This document shows positions 23,967 through 32,033 of a stretch of DNA of 64,000 nucleotides, piece by piece; position 1 is the stretch's first letter, and the number at the start of each line of letters is the position of its first letter. The notes beneath the pieces were generated by a model, which was given only the letters and a program-made list of their open reading frames with translations, did no database searches and had not been told where the DNA came from. The DNA is from Marinobacter mobilis (GTDB lineage Bacteria > Pseudomonadota > Gammaproteobacteria > Pseudomonadales > Oleiphilaceae), in assembly GCF_900106945.1 (NCBI RefSeq), contig NZ_FNNE01000001.1:434001-498000 (forward strand), read 5' to 3'. The translations under genes were made by a program, and so were the position numbers.

Positions 23967-25655
23967 ATGGCTCGATTTTCTGACGATCTGGCGCCCCCCC
24001 GTGTCCTGATGTTTGACTGGCATGGCACCCTGGTAAATACCAGTGATGCCATGTTCAGTGCCATGGAGGAAATGCTTCCCCGGCTGGAGGAGTTGCAGCT
24101 GGTGGAGCGGCTGCTCCCGGAAGACAAATGTTTGACCCCCGATGACGCCCGGCTGGTTCGCTACATACGCGTTTACCGGCGGTTGCACCCCCGGATTCTG
24201 GCGGAACGCCGGGTATCCCGTACTGACATTTTTAATGCCATCTTCGGCGATGACGAAGAGGCGCGACTGATCGCCCATGAGGCCTACAACCAGGCCTATC
24301 GAACCCATTTTGGCCAGGTCCGGCCGTTCCAGGAAGGTGTTTATGATTACCTGCAGGCCTGCAGAGAGATGGGCATTAAGCTGGCCGTTGCCACCAACCG
24401 CAACCGGGAGTTCCTCGATACCGAGATCCGCACTGTGGATAGTGGTCGCTGGGTCAACCTGTTTGATACCACCGTCTGTGCTGACGACGTTACCCATTAC
24501 AAGCCCGACCCTGAGGTAATGCTTAAGGCACTGGAAAAACTGGGGCTGCCCGCAGATACCAGCGCCTGGTATGTCGGCGACAGCTTCATCGATATGATCA
24601 CTGCGGCCCGCACGGACATCACCCGGGTATTCTATAACGGCGCCTGTTGGGATCAGGACCGGATCGAGAGCTGGTTCAGCCATCGTAATACGCCTCACGC
24701 GATTCTCGACAGTTTCGAGGATCTGATGTCGGGGCTGGATCTGCTTAGTCGCGACCATCCGGATGCCTTTACCGCGGAGCCAGAGCGGGTTCGGCCACCG
24801 TATCACCCGCCGCCCGTTCCCCCCGAGCCCCGGGTCGAGGCGGACTGGCATCCGGCGGTGGCGAGACTGATCCGGCCGTCCGTGATCCTGTTCGACTGGC
24901 ATGCGACGCTGGTGGATACCCTGGATGCCATGTACCACGCGGTGGATGACATGTTACCGGAGTTCCATCAACTGCAGCTCATGGACCGGATGGTGATGCC
25001 TGAGGAGAGCAAAACGCCGGAGGATGCGCGGCTGGTGGCCTATGTGCGGGAATTTGCGGCGCTGCACCCGAAGGTCAAGGCTGACCGCAAGATCTCCCGT
25101 ACCGATATCTTTGAAGTGTTGTTTGGTGACGACCAGGACGCCAAGCAGATGGCCCATAAGGCCTTCAACCGCCATTACCGTAATCACTATGGCACGGTAA
25201 AACCCTTTGAGCCCCGGGTACGGGAAATGCTTGAGGCGCTGCGCCGGCATAATATCCAGACCGGCCTGATCACCAACCGCGATCGTGAGTTCTTCGAGCA
25301 TGAGCTGGCGGCCGTGGAAGACACTGGCTGGGCGCACCTTTTTGACACCAATGTCTGCGGTGATGATACCCCGTTGCGTAAGCCCCACCCCGACCAGTTG
25401 CTGCTGGCCGCTCATCATCTGGCGTATCCGGCAGACCCCAGTGTCTGGTACGTCGGAGACAGCACCACAGACATTATTGCGGCTAAACGGGCCGGCATGA
25501 CGGGGGTGTTCTTCAATGGGGCCCAGTGGGATTTGCCCTGGCTCAACAAGATCTTTCCCGGCACCCACCTGCATCCCGACAAGCCCGATGTGGTGGTGAA
25601 CGATTTTTCCGAGTTCTGGGCGCTGGTGCTGGCTTGCGAGATCGGGCCGGCTTGA
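23967..25655 (+). CDS. Tandem two-domain HAD-superfamily protein with D-W-H motif
   Basis: 562 residues made of two complete HAD domains (about 11-250 and 305-545), about half identical, joined by a proline-rich linker (RPPYHPPPVPPEP). Each has motif I as MFDWHGTLV or LFDWHATLV, motif II as T-N-R-N/D-R-E-F, the Lys in YKPDPEVM or RKPHPDQL, and motif III as WYVGDSFIDM or WYVGDSTTDI. The second Asp of D-x-D, acid/base in phosphatases, is His in both halves. Phosphonoacetaldehyde hydrolase (D-W-A-G-T) and haloacid dehalogenase also lack that Asp. Phosphoglycolate-phosphatase-like by overall pattern; substrate unknown. Confidence 0.72.
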   Translation: MARFSDDLAPPRVLMFDWHGTLVNTSDAMFSAMEEMLPRLEELQLVERLLPEDKCLTPDDARLVRYIRVYRRLHPRILAERRVSRTDIFNAIFGDDEEARLIAHEAYNQAYRTHFGQVRPFQEGVYDYLQACREMGIKLAVATNRNREFLDTEIRTVDSGRWVNLFDTTVCADDVTHYKPDPEVMLKALEKLGLPADTSAWYVGDSFIDMITAARTDITRVFYNGACWDQDRIESWFSHRNTPHAILDSFEDLMSGLDLLSRDHPDAFTAEPERVRPPYHPPPVPPEPRVEADWHPAVARLIRPSVILFDWHATLVDTLDAMYHAVDDMLPEFHQLQLMDRMVMPEESKTPEDARLVAYVREFAALHPKVKADRKISRTDIFEVLFGDDQDAKQMAHKAFNRHYRNHYGTVKPFEPRVREMLEALRRHNIQTGLITNRDREFFEHELAAVEDTGWAHLFDTNVCGDDTPLRKPHPDQLLLAAHHLAYPADPSVWYVGDSTTDIIAAKRAGMTGVFFNGAQWDLPWLNKIFPGTHLHPDKPDVVVNDFSEFWALVLACEIGPA

Positions 25656-25711
25656 TAATTGAGGGCAGTGATGGCGGGTGGTGGAGAGCGGAATGGCCCG
25701 GTGGTCGACGT

Positions 25712-25747
25712 GAAGACAAACCCCGCTAAACGGCGGAGTTTGTCTTC
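25712..25747. terminator. Hairpin between convergent genes
   Basis: 10-bp perfect arms (25712-25721, 25738-25747) plus inner CCGC/GCGG. Lies between the tandem HAD gene and the DUF2235 gene; T-rich on the stem itself only. Confidence 0.6.
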
Positions 25748-25754
25748 CGCAGCG

Positions 25755-27050
25755 TCAGGCTGCCTTTGAAAACGCCAGCCCGTGCTCCTGGTCACTCTTC
25801 CACACACAGACCGCTTCGGTGGGATCGAAGAAGTCACTGGCGATCTGCACTTTGGCCCCCTGCTGGATCGGGTGGTTGGTGCGGATCCGTATGCCGCCCT
25901 CGAGGCTGTAGTCGAGCAACTCACAGGACAGTGGTTGGGCATCCGGTGCAAGGGCCAGCTCCGCTTCCACATTGGTTACAGTATGGCGTTGCTGGTGGCG
26001 GCGTTCTTGGTACTCATGATCGCTGACGGGTTCGTCGATGACCTCGCCCGGGAACGGGAAGTCCAGGTTCTGGGGCAGATAATGGCCACTGCGGATACTG
26101 GCCATGACGGTGTCGTGGATGGTGACGTTCAGCGGAGGGTGGTCGGGATCACCATAGACACTGCGAATACCCCGCTCAAATTTCAGCATTTCCAGCAGGC
26201 GGTAGCCGGCGGAGAAGGAATCGTGGGCCGCCATGTTCGGATTCGGGTGCCCGATGTGCTGCAGATAGCGGGTGTCCAGATCCAGGCCCAGCTCCTGTGC
26301 CTTGCCTGCCATCCAGAACAGGGCAATGTCTGATAGCCCACAGTCTTTGTAGCCGCCACCAATGTCGGAATGAACCCCGCGGAACCAGCATTGTTCGACG
26401 GTCTGGTGAGGCTCGACGGTTCCGGTCCAGAGGTCGGGGAGGAACGGCTCCCGTTGTTCGTCCAAAGCGAGAGCCTGATAGGCATGCTCGATGATCGGGC
26501 TGATGTGGGTGTTGAAGAAACCGACCCAATTGCGGGTTGCCTTACGCAGGAGAGGCGTTGGTGCGCCCAGTGCGCCAACGGTGTCCCACACACCCACCAT
26601 GCGGATGGTTGGCCGGTTGTTCTCATCGTAGCGCGATGCTGGCCGCTTGCCGGGCTCGGTGCGGTAATAGCGATAGGCCTGTGGCAACGTTTCCAGCTCA
26701 CTCTTCTCCATCAGCCCGACGGCGTAGACAAAGCCGGCAAAAGCCCGGGCGGTATAGGCGCCGCGGCTGAACCCTATGGCGTAGATTTCGTCGCCGTCGT
26801 GATAGTTATGCACGAGGAAGCGGTAGCAATCGAGCACGTTCTTGGCCAGGCCCTTGCCGAAAGCGCCACCGATCAGCTTGTCGGTCTTACTGCCCGTGCC
26901 AACACCCTGGTCGTAGAACACCACCTGCTGGGCGCCGTCATCGGCCATGGGTTTAATACTGCGGACCATTTTGACCACGTTGGTGGGGTCAACGTCGGGC
27001 TGATTCCAGGTACCGTCGCAGCAGATGATGATGCGTTTGGAGGAAATCAT
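25755..27050 (-). CDS. DUF2235 alpha/beta-hydrolase fused to a PilZ domain
   Basis: 431 residues. Residues 1-330 are a DUF2235 hydrolase (Tle1-like lipase fold): IIICCDGTWNQ at the start, nucleophile Ser in GFSRGAYTARAFAG, then VWDTVGALGAP and HSDIGGGY with the catalytic Asp/His region. Residues about 347-431 form a PilZ domain with both cyclic-di-GMP motifs, R-H-Q-Q-R and D-Y-S-L-E-G. No signal peptide, so the enzyme should act in the cytoplasm and respond to c-di-GMP. No T6SS genes are nearby. GGAGG precedes the ATG. Confidence 0.78.
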   Translation of the reverse strand: MISSKRIIICCDGTWNQPDVDPTNVVKMVRSIKPMADDGAQQVVFYDQGVGTGSKTDKLIGGAFGKGLAKNVLDCYRFLVHNYHDGDEIYAIGFSRGAYTARAFAGFVYAVGLMEKSELETLPQAYRYYRTEPGKRPASRYDENNRPTIRMVGVWDTVGALGAPTPLLRKATRNWVGFFNTHISPIIEHAYQALALDEQREPFLPDLWTGTVEPHQTVEQCWFRGVHSDIGGGYKDCGLSDIALFWMAGKAQELGLDLDTRYLQHIGHPNPNMAAHDSFSAGYRLLEMLKFERGIRSVYGDPDHPPLNVTIHDTVMASIRSGHYLPQNLDFPFPGEVIDEPVSDHEYQERRHQQRHTVTNVEAELALAPDAQPLSCELLDYSLEGGIRIRTNHPIQQGAKVQIASDFFDPTEAVCVWKSDQEHGLAFSKAA

Positions 27051-27172
27051 GGCGACCTCCTGTCTAACTTGCTTTCAGGTGGAAATTCCGGCCTATCGCA
27101 ATGCGATGACAACGCCATTGATACCGGAAAGTATAGTCCAACAGCACAGAATCACCCCTTTTCCGGCCCGCT

Positions 27173-27214
27173 TTGATGTCGGTCAATGGTCCCTCTGGCG
27201 GGGCTCGCTATAGT
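27173..27214 (+). promoter_or_regulatory. FNR/ANR site at -41.5 and -10 of hemN
   Basis: TTGAT-GTCG-GTCAA at 27173-27186 (9 of 10 match to TTGAT-N4-ATCAA) and TATAGT at 27209-27214. With a start at 27221 the site is centred at -41.5, the class II position for FNR-type activators. Confidence 0.75.
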
Positions 27215-27243
27215 GTTAGCCGATTTGATGGGAGGACCGTGAG

Positions 27244-28677
27244 ATGGGGATGAACAGTTTGGCGAAGTCAAGGCTGGTGCAGGGGCATGATGAGGCGGGT
27301 AATGGCCTGGTCTGGGACGAGGCGCTGATCCGTCGTTACGACCTGAGTGGCCCCCGGTACACGTCCTATCCCACGGCGGTTGAGTTTACCCCGGATTTTA
27401 CGACCGCGGACCTGTTGGCGGCCGCTGAACGAAGTCGCGTCCAGGGCGGGCCACTGTCGCTCTATACCCACCTGCCGTTCTGCGCGCGGCTCTGTTATTA
27501 CTGTGCCTGCAACAAGGAGGTCACCCGCAAGCGCGACAAGGCCATGCCCTACGTCGAGCGCCTGCTGAAAGAAGCGACGGCCCAGGCCCGCTTGTTTGGG
27601 GCGGAACGCCAGGTGCGGCAGTTGCATTGGGGCGGCGGTACGCCCACATTTCTGCCCACTGCCGCCATGAGGGAACTGATGGCCGGCTACCGGGATCTGT
27701 TCAACCTGCAGTCCGACGACGCCCGGGATTTCAGCGTCGAGATCGACCCCCGCGAGGTGGATGACCAGACCCTGGCAACGCTGTGGGACCTGGGGTTCAA
27801 TCGCATCAGCCTGGGCGTTCAGGACCTGAACCTGAAAGTCCAGAAAGCCGTTAACCGGATTCAGCCCCTGAACATGACCCGGGCAGTGCTGGATGAAGCC
27901 CGTTATCTCGGTTTTCGCTCCATCAACCTGGACCTGATCTACGGCCTGCCGTTCCAGACGCCAGAGAGCTTTGCTGAAACGCTGGAGCAGGTGATTGAGA
28001 TGTCGCCGGACCGGCTGTCGGTGTTCAGTTACGCCCACCTCCCGGAGCGCTTTTTTCCGCAGACGCGCATACGGGCGGAGGATTTGCCGTCCCCGGCTGA
28101 CAAACTCACGATTCTTCACAACACCATCAACCGGCTGCTGGCGGCGGGTTATGAATACATTGGCATGGACCACTTCGCCAAACCCGATGACAGCCTGGCG
28201 GTCGCGCAGCGACATGGCGAATTGCACCGGAATTTCCAGGGCTACACGACCCATTCGGACTGTGACCTTGTGTCCCTCGGGGTGTCAGCCATTGGCCAGA
28301 CCGATGACGCCTATTTCCAGAACACGTCGGTGCTGGCGGACTGGGAACAGGCCATTGACGATGGCCGGCTGGCCGTTGTCCGTGGTGTGCAGCTGACGGA
28401 TGACGACCGTATCCGGCGTTGGGTGATCGGACAACTCATCTGCCACTTCCGCCTGGACCGTCAGCAGTTCGAACAGACATGGGGGCGGGCGTTTGATGCT
28501 TATTTCGCGGATGAGCTGAGGCAGTTGGCAGGCATGGAGAACGACGGCCTGGTTGCCGATGACGGTCATGCACTGCAGGTACAGCCCCAGGGGCGGCTGC
28601 TGATTCGAGCCATCTGTCAGCTCTTCGACCATTACCGCAAGGACGGCGCTGGTCAGCGTTTCTCCCGTATTATCTGA
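27244..28677 (+). CDS. hemN: Oxygen-independent coproporphyrinogen III oxidase HemN
   Basis: 477-residue radical-SAM enzyme that decarboxylates coproporphyrinogen III to protoporphyrinogen IX without oxygen. N-terminal YDLSGPRYTSYPTA is typical of HemN; the cluster motif C-x3-C-x2-C lies in PFCARLCYYCACNK; HWGGGTPTFL is the SAM-binding GGTP motif; EIDPRE and GVQDLN follow. GGAGG 9 bases before the ATG. It opens the anaerobic block and has an FNR/ANR promoter, so heme supply is switched on together with nitrate respiration. Confidence 0.95.
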   Translation: MGMNSLAKSRLVQGHDEAGNGLVWDEALIRRYDLSGPRYTSYPTAVEFTPDFTTADLLAAAERSRVQGGPLSLYTHLPFCARLCYYCACNKEVTRKRDKAMPYVERLLKEATAQARLFGAERQVRQLHWGGGTPTFLPTAAMRELMAGYRDLFNLQSDDARDFSVEIDPREVDDQTLATLWDLGFNRISLGVQDLNLKVQKAVNRIQPLNMTRAVLDEARYLGFRSINLDLIYGLPFQTPESFAETLEQVIEMSPDRLSVFSYAHLPERFFPQTRIRAEDLPSPADKLTILHNTINRLLAAGYEYIGMDHFAKPDDSLAVAQRHGELHRNFQGYTTHSDCDLVSLGVSAIGQTDDAYFQNTSVLADWEQAIDDGRLAVVRGVQLTDDDRIRRWVIGQLICHFRLDRQQFEQTWGRAFDAYFADELRQLAGMENDGLVADDGHALQVQPQGRLLIRAICQLFDHYRKDGAGQRFSRII

Positions 28678-28742
28678 GCCCTCAGTGCAGAGGGCTTCTT
28701 TCCTGCCTGGATGGGGGGAGAGCTCATCTCCAGCGGCCCCGT

Positions 28743-28784
28743 CTGACAATCATCAAGGTGACAAACAGGCTGAGGGGCTAGTCT
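28743..28784 (+). promoter_or_regulatory. FNR/ANR-like site at -41.5 of ubiUV
   Basis: CTGAC-AATC-ATCAA at 28743-28756 (8 of 10 match) and TAGTCT at 28779-28784; start near 28791 puts the site at -41.5. E. coli ubiUV-ubiT are known FNR targets. Confidence 0.55.
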
Positions 28785-28811
28785 CTGCGTTCATAGCAGA
28801 GGAGGGATGAC

Positions 28812-29807
28812 ATGGAACTGGTATGTCCAGCCGGAACCCTGCCCGCACTGAAAGCCGCCGTCGACAATGGGGCCAATGCGGTGTACTTCGGTTTCCGGGA
28901 CAGCACCAACGCACGGCAGTTTGCCGGCCTCAACTTTAATGACCAGCGCGCATCGGAAGGCATCGACTATGCCCACCGCCATGGCTGCCGCGTGTTTTGC
29001 GCCATCAATACCTACCCCCAGCCCCAGGGTTGGCAACAGTGGACATCTGCCGTGGATCGGGCTGCCGATCTCGGCGTGGATGCGGTTATCCTCGCCGACA
29101 TGGGGTTGCTGGATTACGCGGCCCGCCGTCACCCGGATCTGCCCCGCCATCTGTCGGTTCAGGGGTCGGCCACCAGTTATGAGGCCCTGGCCTTTTACAA
29201 GGAAAACTTCGGAATCCGCCGTGCGGTACTGCCACGGGTACTGTCCCTGGATCAGGTCCGCAATGTGGCCCGTCAGAGTCCTGTGGAGCTGGAGGTATTT
29301 GCCTTTGGCAGCCTGTGCATCATGGCCGAGGGGCGCTGCTATCTGTCGTCCTACCTGACTGACGAGTCTCCCAATACCCGGGGTGCCTGCTCACCGGCCA
29401 AAGCCGTGCGCTGGCAGGAAACGCCCCAGGGCCTGGAATCCCGGCTGAATGATGTGCTGATTGACCGCTACGGTCCGGGGGAGGCCGCCGGATATCCCAC
29501 CTTGTGCAAAGGCCGGTTCGAGGTGGAAGGCAGTGTCTACCACGCGATCGAGGAGCCAGTCAGCCTGAACACCCTGGACTTGCTGCCGGAGCTGGCGGCG
29601 CTGGGTATTCGTGCGGTCAAAATAGAAGGGCGCCAACGCAGCCCCGCCTATATTGCCCAGGTGGCAGGCACCTGGCGTCAGGCATTGGATGCGTTGGCGA
29701 GCCGGGGCGAGTCCTTCACCGTGAATGCGGCTTGGCAGGACACCCTGGCCAGCGTCTCGGAAGGTGGTCTGACCACTTTGGGAGCCTACCATCGCAAGTG
29801 GAAATAA
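28812..29807 (+). CDS. ubiU: O2-independent ubiquinone hydroxylation protein UbiU
   Basis: 331 residues, U32 peptidase-like family (YhbU). Opens MELVCPAGTLPALKAAVDNGANAVYFGF. Four Cys ligate a 4Fe-4S cluster: two in CIMAEGRCYLSS, one in GACSPAKA, one in LCKGRF. With UbiV it forms a heterodimer that hydroxylates ubiquinone precursors without oxygen. Followed by ubiV after 13 bp and convergent ubiT. The context (hemN, nar, nor) fits quinone demand during denitrification. Confidence 0.93.
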   Translation: MELVCPAGTLPALKAAVDNGANAVYFGFRDSTNARQFAGLNFNDQRASEGIDYAHRHGCRVFCAINTYPQPQGWQQWTSAVDRAADLGVDAVILADMGLLDYAARRHPDLPRHLSVQGSATSYEALAFYKENFGIRRAVLPRVLSLDQVRNVARQSPVELEVFAFGSLCIMAEGRCYLSSYLTDESPNTRGACSPAKAVRWQETPQGLESRLNDVLIDRYGPGEAAGYPTLCKGRFEVEGSVYHAIEEPVSLNTLDLLPELAALGIRAVKIEGRQRSPAYIAQVAGTWRQALDALASRGESFTVNAAWQDTLASVSEGGLTTLGAYHRKWK

Positions 29808-29820
29808 ACGGGAGCGGAGC

Positions 29821-30762
29821 ATGTTGAAACTGTCCCTGGGGCCAATCCTCTGGTTCTGGTCCAAACAGACGGTCTATGACTTTTATGGTCAGGCGGCTGA
29901 GTGGCCGGTGGAGACCATATACCTTGGCGAGGCTGTGTGTGCCCGTCGCCGTGAACTGAAGGCGGAGGACTGGTTTGCCCTGGCCCGGGATCTCAAGGCC
30001 TGTGGCAAGGACGTGGTCCTGTCAACGCAGACCCTGATTGAATCGGAGGCAGACTTGCGCCGTCTGCGGCGAATCTGCGAGCAGCATGATTTTCCGGTCG
30101 AGGTCAACGACCAGAGTGCACTGCAGGTCGCTATTCGCCGGGAGCTTCCGTTTATTACCGGGCCCTCGATGAATATCTACAACGTGGCCACCCTGGCTGT
30201 GCTCGCAAAGCAGGGGTTGCGGGGTTGGAACCTGCCGGTAGAGCTGGGGCGGGACTCCCTTGCTCAGCTGATCCGAGGCCTTCGGGACGAAGGCCTGGCG
30301 CTGGACACTGAGGTGTTTGGCTGGGGCTTCCTGCCGCTGGCCTGGTCATCCCGCTGTTTTACCGCCCGCCATTACAACTTGCCGAAAGACAACTGCGAAT
30401 TCCGCTGCCTGCAGCACCCGGAGGGTCTGCAACTGCGATCCCGGGAATCCCGCGAGTTGTTCCGTCTCAACGGTATTTCCACTCTGTCCGGTGCCCGCTA
30501 TGACCTGATGCGTCAGGTGCCGGATATGGCGGACATGGGGGTGACCACGGTTCGCCTGAGTCCGGAACGTCAGGGCATGGCCGAGGTGGTAGAGCGCTTC
30601 GACCAGATTCGGCGGGGCATTGCGCCGGCGGCGGATCCCCTGCAACTGGTGGAAGCGCCGCCCTGTAACGGTTACTGGTATGGCCAGCCGGGTATGGCGC
30701 TGGTGCCCGGCAATGGAGACGCTCAGACAACGGGGTTTCAGGGAGGGTGCGGGCCCGCCTAG
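29821..30762 (+). CDS. ubiV: O2-independent ubiquinone hydroxylation protein UbiV
   Basis: 313 residues, partner of UbiU (YhbV). Opens KLSLGPILWFWSKQTVYDFY. The cluster Cys are in SRCFTARHYNLPKDNCEFRCLQHP plus one near the N-terminus (AVCARR). GGAG lies 6 bases before ATG. Stop overlaps the stop of convergent ubiT by 4 bp. Confidence 0.93.
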   Translation: MLKLSLGPILWFWSKQTVYDFYGQAAEWPVETIYLGEAVCARRRELKAEDWFALARDLKACGKDVVLSTQTLIESEADLRRLRRICEQHDFPVEVNDQSALQVAIRRELPFITGPSMNIYNVATLAVLAKQGLRGWNLPVELGRDSLAQLIRGLRDEGLALDTEVFGWGFLPLAWSSRCFTARHYNLPKDNCEFRCLQHPEGLQLRSRESRELFRLNGISTLSGARYDLMRQVPDMADMGVTTVRLSPERQGMAEVVERFDQIRRGIAPAADPLQLVEAPPCNGYWYGQPGMALVPGNGDAQTTGFQGGCGPA

Positions 30763-31256
30763 ATCCGGTGGAGGAAGATCTGGGGCAGCCTGATGCGCCA
30801 TTCCAGGCTGTCCAGCAGGTTTTTCAGGGCGAGCCCGAGTTCGGTGTCGCCCTCAATCACCAGACGGCGATGGAAGAACAGCTGATCCGGGTCCAGACGG
30901 CGTTCCGCCAGAGTTTTGAACGCACTTAACGAGCCCCTGATGGTGGCTTCGCCAGGACCATCAAGGATCCTGAGCCGCCCGGCCCACAGGCCGAAAGTCA
31001 CGCCAGGCTGGCCACCGTTGATTTCCAGCCGGATGCGCCGGCCTTCAAACATCTCGAACTCGCCATCCGCCAGGGCCTGGGCAAACAGCCGGTTGAGCGG
31101 CGCTTCCGCCAGCAGCTGTTTCAGAGGAATGGGAATATGCTGGTCGATGGTCCGCAGCAGGGGAGCCGGTGCTGGCAGGCTGTCCCGGAGTACCGCCAGG
31201 GACTGGCTTAACAGCGGCGGCAGGCTTGGGAAGGCTGGCAGCGTGGGATGGCTCAT
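30759..31256 (-). CDS. ubiT: SCP2-domain ubiquinone accessory protein UbiT
   Basis: 165 residues with an SCP2 sterol-carrier domain (FAQALADGEFEMFEGRRIRLEING, FGLWAGRLRILDG, FKTLAERRLDPDQLFFHRRLVIEGDTELGLALKNLLD). UbiT is the anaerobic counterpart of UbiJ and binds quinone intermediates. Transcribed towards ubiUV, unlike E. coli where ubiT is divergent from ubiUV. Confidence 0.9.
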   Translation of the reverse strand: MSHPTLPAFPSLPPLLSQSLAVLRDSLPAPAPLLRTIDQHIPIPLKQLLAEAPLNRLFAQALADGEFEMFEGRRIRLEINGGQPGVTFGLWAGRLRILDGPGEATIRGSLSAFKTLAERRLDPDQLFFHRRLVIEGDTELGLALKNLLDSLEWRIRLPQIFLHRI

Positions 31257-31356
31257 GGTGTGCTCCGGACGATGAATGTCTGCAGCAGGGTACGAAAAAC
31301 CCGGAGGCCGAGCCTTGATATAACTCAGCCGGTCTCTGGCTCAGTCCGGGGTTACG

Positions 31357-32019
31357 TCACTGACGGTGCAGCCCCTCTTCAACGGCCCATACCGCAACTT
31401 CAACTCGGGAGCGCAGTTTGAGCTTCTTCAGCAGGTGTTTGACATGCACCTTCACGGTGCCGTCGCTGATGTCCAGCTTGCGGCCAATCATCTTGTTGGA
31501 GAGGCCGTCGGCAATCAGGATGAGAATGTCTTTTTCCCTGGGCGTCAGGCTGTTGTAATCGGCTTTTTCGGTTTCCGGTTTCTGGTCTCGCAACGCTTGT
31601 GCCAGCAACGCCGTCAGCCGGTCGCTGATGGTCATGCGTCCGAGCGCCGCCTGGCGGAGCTGGGGCACCAGATCATCCGGCTCCATGTCCTTGAGCAGGT
31701 ATCCGTCGGCGCCGGCACGGAGCGCGGCGACCACGTCGTCTTCATGGTCGGAGACGGTGAAGATCACCACCCGTGAGCCGACATTCTCGGCGCGCAGACG
31801 TTTCAGGGTTTCGATACCGTTGATTTCCGGCATGTTGAGATCAAGCAGAATCAGGTCCGGTTCGAGGGCAAGAGCCTTCTCAATGCCTTCAAGGGCGTTG
31901 CTGGCCTCGCCAACGACCTCCATATCATTTTCCAGTTCCACCAGCTGTCTGATGCCCCGGCGAAGCAGTGGGTGGTCGTCAATCAGCAGTATGCTGGCCT
32001 GGCTGTCCATATCTGACAT
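31357..32019 (-). CDS. narL: Nitrate/nitrite response regulator NarL
   Basis: 220 residues: receiver with IDDH pair, phospho-Asp in [19 protein letters not shown] and Lys in [11 protein letters not shown]; LuxR-type helix-turn-helix at the C-terminus ([25 protein letters not shown], then [21 protein letters not shown]). Binds TACYYMT heptamers, often as 7-2-7 inverted pairs, which occur at 33979-34016 and 35387-35402. Lies 14 bp after narX. Confidence 0.93.
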   Translation of the reverse strand: MSDMDSQASILLIDDHPLLRRGIRQLVELENDMEVVGEASNALEGIEKALALEPDLILLDLNMPEINGIETLKRLRAENVGSRVVIFTVSDHEDDVVAALRAGADGYLLKDMEPDDLVPQLRQAALGRMTISDRLTALLAQALRDQKPETEKADYNSLTPREKDILILIADGLSNKMIGRKLDISDGTVKVHVKHLLKKLKLRSRVEVAVWAVEEGLHRQ

Positions 32020-32033
32020 GAGCGTCCTCGTTG

